From: Fodinibacter sp963834965
Lineage (GTDB): Bacteria > Actinomycetota > Actinomycetes > Actinomycetales > Dermatophilaceae
NCBI GenBank assembly: GCA_963834965.1
Contig: CAWIEI010000023.1
Span: 124,001 to 188,000 of the forward strand
Length of the DNA: 64,000 bases
Direction of reading: 5' to 3'
The notes beneath the pieces were generated by a model, which had not been told where the DNA came from, searched no databases, and saw only the letters and a program-made list of their open reading frames with translations. Below, one piece after another: positions 61,157 through 64,000 of this stretch. Position numbers and translations under genes: made by a program. The stretch's first letter is position 1; each line of letters begins with the position of its first letter.

Positions 61157-63315
61157 CCGCCGCCGCCGCTGAGCACCTCGGACAGGTCGTACGAGACCGG
61201 CTCGTCGAGCTGGTCGAAGGTGCAGTCGGCGGGCTGCTTGTCGGGGCGCCAGCGCGCGAACTGCGCCGTGTGCCGGAACCGGATGCCCTCCATGTGGTCA
61301 TAGCGCACCTCGACGACCCGCTCGGGCCGCAGCGGGGTGAACGAGAGGTCCTTGCCAGCGGCCCACCGGCTGCCCGCGGCGTTCTGCGGGGTGCGAGTGC
61401 CCTCCTCCTGCCGCGCCCAGGCCCACGGGTGGTCGTCGAAGGTGGTGACCAGCGGTTGCAGCTCGTCGAAGAGCTCCTTGCGCCGCGCCATCGAGAAGGC
61501 GCCGATGACCCCCACCGACAGCAGCTGCCCGTCGGCGTCGTGGATGCCGAGCAGCAGCGAGCCGATCAGGTCGTCGCCGCTCTTGTGGGTGCGGTAGCCC
61601 GCGACGACGCAGTCGGCGGTGCGCTCGTGCTTGATCTTGGCCATCGTGCGCTTGTCGGGCTCGTAGGTGCCCTCGAGCTGTTTGGCCACCAGCCCGTCGA
61701 GGCCGGCGCCCTCGAACTCGGTGAACCACTGGGCCGCGACGGCCCGGTCGGTGGTCGCCGCCGTCACGTGGATGGGCGCGCGGGCGTCGGCCAGGGCCTG
61801 CTCGAGGAGGGCGCGCCGCTCACGGAACGGCCGCCCGGTGAGGTCGTCGTCGCCCAGGGCGAGCAGGTCGAATGCCACGAACTGCGCCGGCGTCTCGACC
61901 GACAGCTTCTTCACCCGGCTGGCGGCGGGGTGGATGCGCTGGCTGAGCAGCTCGAAGTCGAGGCGGTCCTCGCCCGGGCGCACGACGATGATCTCGCCGT
62001 CGACGACGCACCGCTCGGGCAGGTTGGCCAGGGCGGCCTCGACCACCTCGGGGAAGTAGCGGGTCATCGGCTTCTCGTTGCGACTGCCGATCTCGACGAG
62101 GTCGCCGGAGCGGAAGACGATCGAGCGGAAGCCGTCCCACTTGGGCTCGAAGCTGACGTCCTGGCCCTCGAGTGCCGCGATGCCCTTGACCGCCTTGGCG
62201 AGCATCGGCGGCACGGGCGGCACCACCGGCATCCCCCAGCGCTCGCGCTCGGCGGCGTCGCGCTCGGCCTTGGGCGCCATGTACTCGGCATCGGCCTTGT
62301 CGGTGCGCCGCTTGCTCGGCTGCACGCGCGGCGGCTCGCCCGGCATCTTGGGGTAGTCGGGCGGGAAGTTGAGCTCGCCGAGACCACGGTCGTCGACGTC
62401 GCGCTGCCACAGCGCCAGGGCGCCCGCGACATCACCGACCTGGTCGTCGATGTCGGCCCAGGCGTCGCCGCGGTCTTCGAGCACGTCGGGCACGGTGAGG
62501 ATCGTGAAGTCGCCCGGGGCCACGGTGGTCAGCTCGGCCCAGGTGACCGGCATCGACACCGGCGCGCCGGGCAGCGGGCGCGGACTGTAGGCCGAGGCGA
62601 TGGTGCGGTCGCGACAGGCCTGGTTGAAGTCGACGAAGATGCGCTCTCCGCGCTCCTCCTTCCACCACGAGGTGGTGACCAGGTCGGGCAGCCGGCGCTC
62701 GAGCTCGCGGGCGATGCCGATGACGCCGTGCCGCACGTCGAGGAACTCGTGGGTGGGAGCGACCCGGGCGTAGACGTGCACCCCGCGGTTGCCGCTGGTC
62801 TTGGCGAACGCGGTGAGCCCGATCTCGGCCATCACCTCGCGCAGCGCGACCGCCGCCTCGACGGCATCGGCGAAGGTGCGCCCGGGCTGCGGGTCGAGGT
62901 CGATGCGCAGCTCGTCGGGGTTGTCGTTGTCGGCGGTGCGCACCGGCCACGGGTGGAACGTGACCGTGTTCATCTGCACGGCCCACACCGCGGTCGCGAT
63001 CTCGTCGACCACGAGCTGCGCGTGCCGCCGACCGCTGGGGTAACGGCAGGAGACGGTGCGCACCCAGTCGGGCAGCCCCTTCGGCGGGTTCTTCTGGTAG
63101 AACTCCTCCCCCTCGATGCCGTCGGGGAACCGCTGCAGGGTGACGGGCCGGTCGCCGATGTGGTGCACGAGCGGGTCGCCGACCGCCACGACGTAGGCGG
63201 CGAGGTCGCCCTTGGTGATGCCGAGGTCGGGCCACATCAGCCGGTCGGGGCTGCTCAGGCGCACCTGACGTGGGCCGTCGGGCCCCTCGACCTCCAGCAC
63301 CTGCGCGTCCGCCAT
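61153..63315 (-). CDS. ligD: ATP-dependent DNA ligase LigD, polymerase-ligase form
   Basis: The 720-residue protein joins an N-terminal primase-polymerase domain (about 10-300; RIDLDPQPG with the metal aspartates, KTSGNRGVHVYARV) to an ATP-dependent ligase (about 370-720) with the adenylated lysine in FEPKWDGFRSI near 393 and IVVDGEI-type motif VVDGEIIVVR. It seals double-strand breaks in non-homologous end joining. There is no phosphoesterase domain, and no Ku gene in the window. ATG start. Confidence 0.93.
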   Translation of the reverse strand: MADAQVLEVEGPDGPRQVRLSSPDRLMWPDLGITKGDLAAYVVAVGDPLVHHIGDRPVTLQRFPDGIEGEEFYQKNPPKGLPDWVRTVSCRYPSGRRHAQLVVDEIATAVWAVQMNTVTFHPWPVRTADNDNPDELRIDLDPQPGRTFADAVEAAVALREVMAEIGLTAFAKTSGNRGVHVYARVAPTHEFLDVRHGVIGIARELERRLPDLVTTSWWKEERGERIFVDFNQACRDRTIASAYSPRPLPGAPVSMPVTWAELTTVAPGDFTILTVPDVLEDRGDAWADIDDQVGDVAGALALWQRDVDDRGLGELNFPPDYPKMPGEPPRVQPSKRRTDKADAEYMAPKAERDAAERERWGMPVVPPVPPMLAKAVKGIAALEGQDVSFEPKWDGFRSIVFRSGDLVEIGSRNEKPMTRYFPEVVEAALANLPERCVVDGEIIVVRPGEDRLDFELLSQRIHPAASRVKKLSVETPAQFVAFDLLALGDDDLTGRPFRERRALLEQALADARAPIHVTAATTDRAVAAQWFTEFEGAGLDGLVAKQLEGTYEPDKRTMAKIKHERTADCVVAGYRTHKSGDDLIGSLLLGIHDADGQLLSVGVIGAFSMARRKELFDELQPLVTTFDDHPWAWARQEEGTRTPQNAAGSRWAAGKDLSFTPLRPERVVEVRYDHMEGIRFRHTAQFARWRPDKQPADCTFDQLDEPVSYDLSEVLSGGGG

Positions 63316-63371
63316 GCGGCGAGCCTAACGACGTGCGCCGACGCCCGGCCTCCGAGGGAATGCCGACCGCC

Positions 63372-63391
63372 GATCTTTCGGGGATCTTTCG
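63372..63391. repeat. Two copies of GATCTTTCG
   Basis: Direct copies at 63372-63380 and 63383-63391 lie in the space between ligD and msrB, about 50 bp before the msrB start. They could be a regulatory site. Confidence 0.4.
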
Positions 63392-63440
63392 CCGTGTCGA
63401 GGCCGGGAACTCTGCGGCGCTCACCGCTGTTGGGCTGGAC

Positions 63441-63884
63441 ATGACGATGAAGCCGACCGATCGTTCCTACGCTGTCGACCGCACCGAGGAGGAGTGGAAG
63501 GCGACGCTGTCGCCCGCCGAGTACCAGGTGCTGCGCCAGGCGGGCACCGAGCGCCCATACGCGGGCGAGTACACCGACGCCAAGACCGTGGGCACCTACG
63601 CCTGTCGTGCCTGCGGTGCCGAGCTGTTCACGTCCGAGACCAAGTTCGACAGCCACTGCGGGTGGCCGTCGTTCTTCTCGCCGCTCGCCGGCGAGTCGGT
63701 CGAGCTGCTCGAGGACCGCTCGCTGCCCGGCCGCCCCCGCACCGAGGTCCGCTGTGCCACCTGCGGCAGCCACCTCGGGCACGTCTTCGAGGGTGAGGGC
63801 TACGACACCCCCACCGACCAGCGCTTCTGCATCAACTCGATCAGCCTGACGCTGCACCCCGCGGACGGCGCCCCGACCGCCTGA
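63441..63884 (+). CDS. msrB: Peptide-methionine (R)-S-oxide reductase
   Basis: The 147-residue MsrB has the two zinc CxxC pairs (YACRACGAE and VRCATCGSHLGH), SHCGWPSFF near 71, and the catalytic cysteine in RFCINSISL near 129. It repairs oxidised methionine with thioredoxin. The ATG giving MTMKPTDRSY (a second ATG two codons later is possible) fits family length; a longer frame upstream would overlap ligD. It is divergent from ligD. Confidence 0.93.
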   Translation: MTMKPTDRSYAVDRTEEEWKATLSPAEYQVLRQAGTERPYAGEYTDAKTVGTYACRACGAELFTSETKFDSHCGWPSFFSPLAGESVELLEDRSLPGRPRTEVRCATCGSHLGHVFEGEGYDTPTDQRFCINSISLTLHPADGAPTA

Positions 63885-63886
63885 GG

Positions 63887-64000
63887 TCAGGGTCGCCATC
63901 CGGGGTCGCGGCCGATGAAGGCCACGAGCTGGTCCTGCGGGCGTGCGTCGGCCGGCACCGGCACCCTCGGGCCGTACTGACCCGAGGTGCGCAGCAGCTC
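63887..64000 (-). CDS. C-terminal end of an unidentified gene (cut by window edge)
   Basis: A minus-strand frame without stops enters from the right edge and ends at 63887, giving 37 residues (ELLRTSGQYGPRVPVPADA, then RPQDQLVAFIGRDPGWRP). Codon use is like the neighbours. I do not recognise it. It converges on msrB with 2 bp between stops. Confidence 0.5.
   Translation of the reverse strand, partial: ELLRTSGQYGPRVPVPADARPQDQLVAFIGRDPGWRP

Overview
The window is a very GC-rich chromosomal segment of an actinobacterium. The evidence is strong G/C bias at third codon positions, many GTG starts, many genes with a TANNNT -10 element ending about 6-7 bases before the start codon (leaderless transcripts), and a mycobacterial-type gene set (HtdX/FabG4/FadA2, TmsA/TmsB, a LigD with joined polymerase and ligase). 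Gene content fits Micrococcales, perhaps Intrasporangiaceae, but that placement is inference. There is no integrase, transposase, CRISPR array or rRNA. Most genes look like core chromosome.

Layout. 1-0.39 kb: hairpin-rich, gene-free DNA. 0.39-9.7 kb: thrS, a kinase-like phosphotransferase, an S9 peptidase, a LysR regulator with a divergent EamA exporter, a cyclic-nucleotide-binding protein, and two metallohydrolases. 9.9-15 kb: a 1254-residue class III cyclase/ATPase/TPR protein and a secreted protein. 15.2-22.5 kb: a lipid block with htdX-fabG4-fadA2 under a divergent TetR regulator, then tmsB and tmsA (10-methyl fatty acid synthesis) with a MOSC-like gene. 22.7-28.7 kb: a five-gene MacAB-like export operon (adaptor, ATPase, permease, lipoprotein, second adaptor) with translational overlaps. 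28.7-46.2 kb: a stress-type island (below). 46.4-51.5 kb: four tRNA genes, pabB-pabC, a copper-oxidase pseudogene, a kinase and a potassium channel. 51.6-64 kb: YihY, an AidB-like dehydrogenase, PPK2, a RibD-like reductase, a large secreted subtilase, an alpha/beta hydrolase, ligD and msrB.

The main discovery is in the 28.7-46.2 kb island. Eight intergenic regions carry the same imperfect palindrome, TCAYCC-N5-GGRTGA in consensus. In every case exactly 22 bases separate its promoter-proximal half from a -10-like hexamer, which is TAGCGT in three cases. The eight promoters drive a DUF6325-like/50-residue/sulfatase operon, a GAP-family membrane protein, a CoA-disulfide-reductase-rhodanese fusion, an MFS exporter, a small protein followed by a MalT-like LuxR regulator, an atypical P-type ATPase, a peptidoglycan-binding lipoprotein and a holin-phosphatase fusion. 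This looks like one co-activated regulon, and the LuxR protein at 37097-39706 is the natural candidate activator.

A second palindrome, ATGGCYCR-N2 plus its inverse, lies upstream of three secreted or formerly secreted proteins (promoters near 15.2, 49.0 and 59.8 kb), 23-24 bases from a -10 element. Other oddities are a fourfold 27-bp tandem repeat in the export ATPase gene, a Walker A lysine-to-serine change in the cyclase/ATPase, two decayed genes (SMP-30-like and multicopper oxidase), and a P-type ATPase lacking the usual cation-site motifs.
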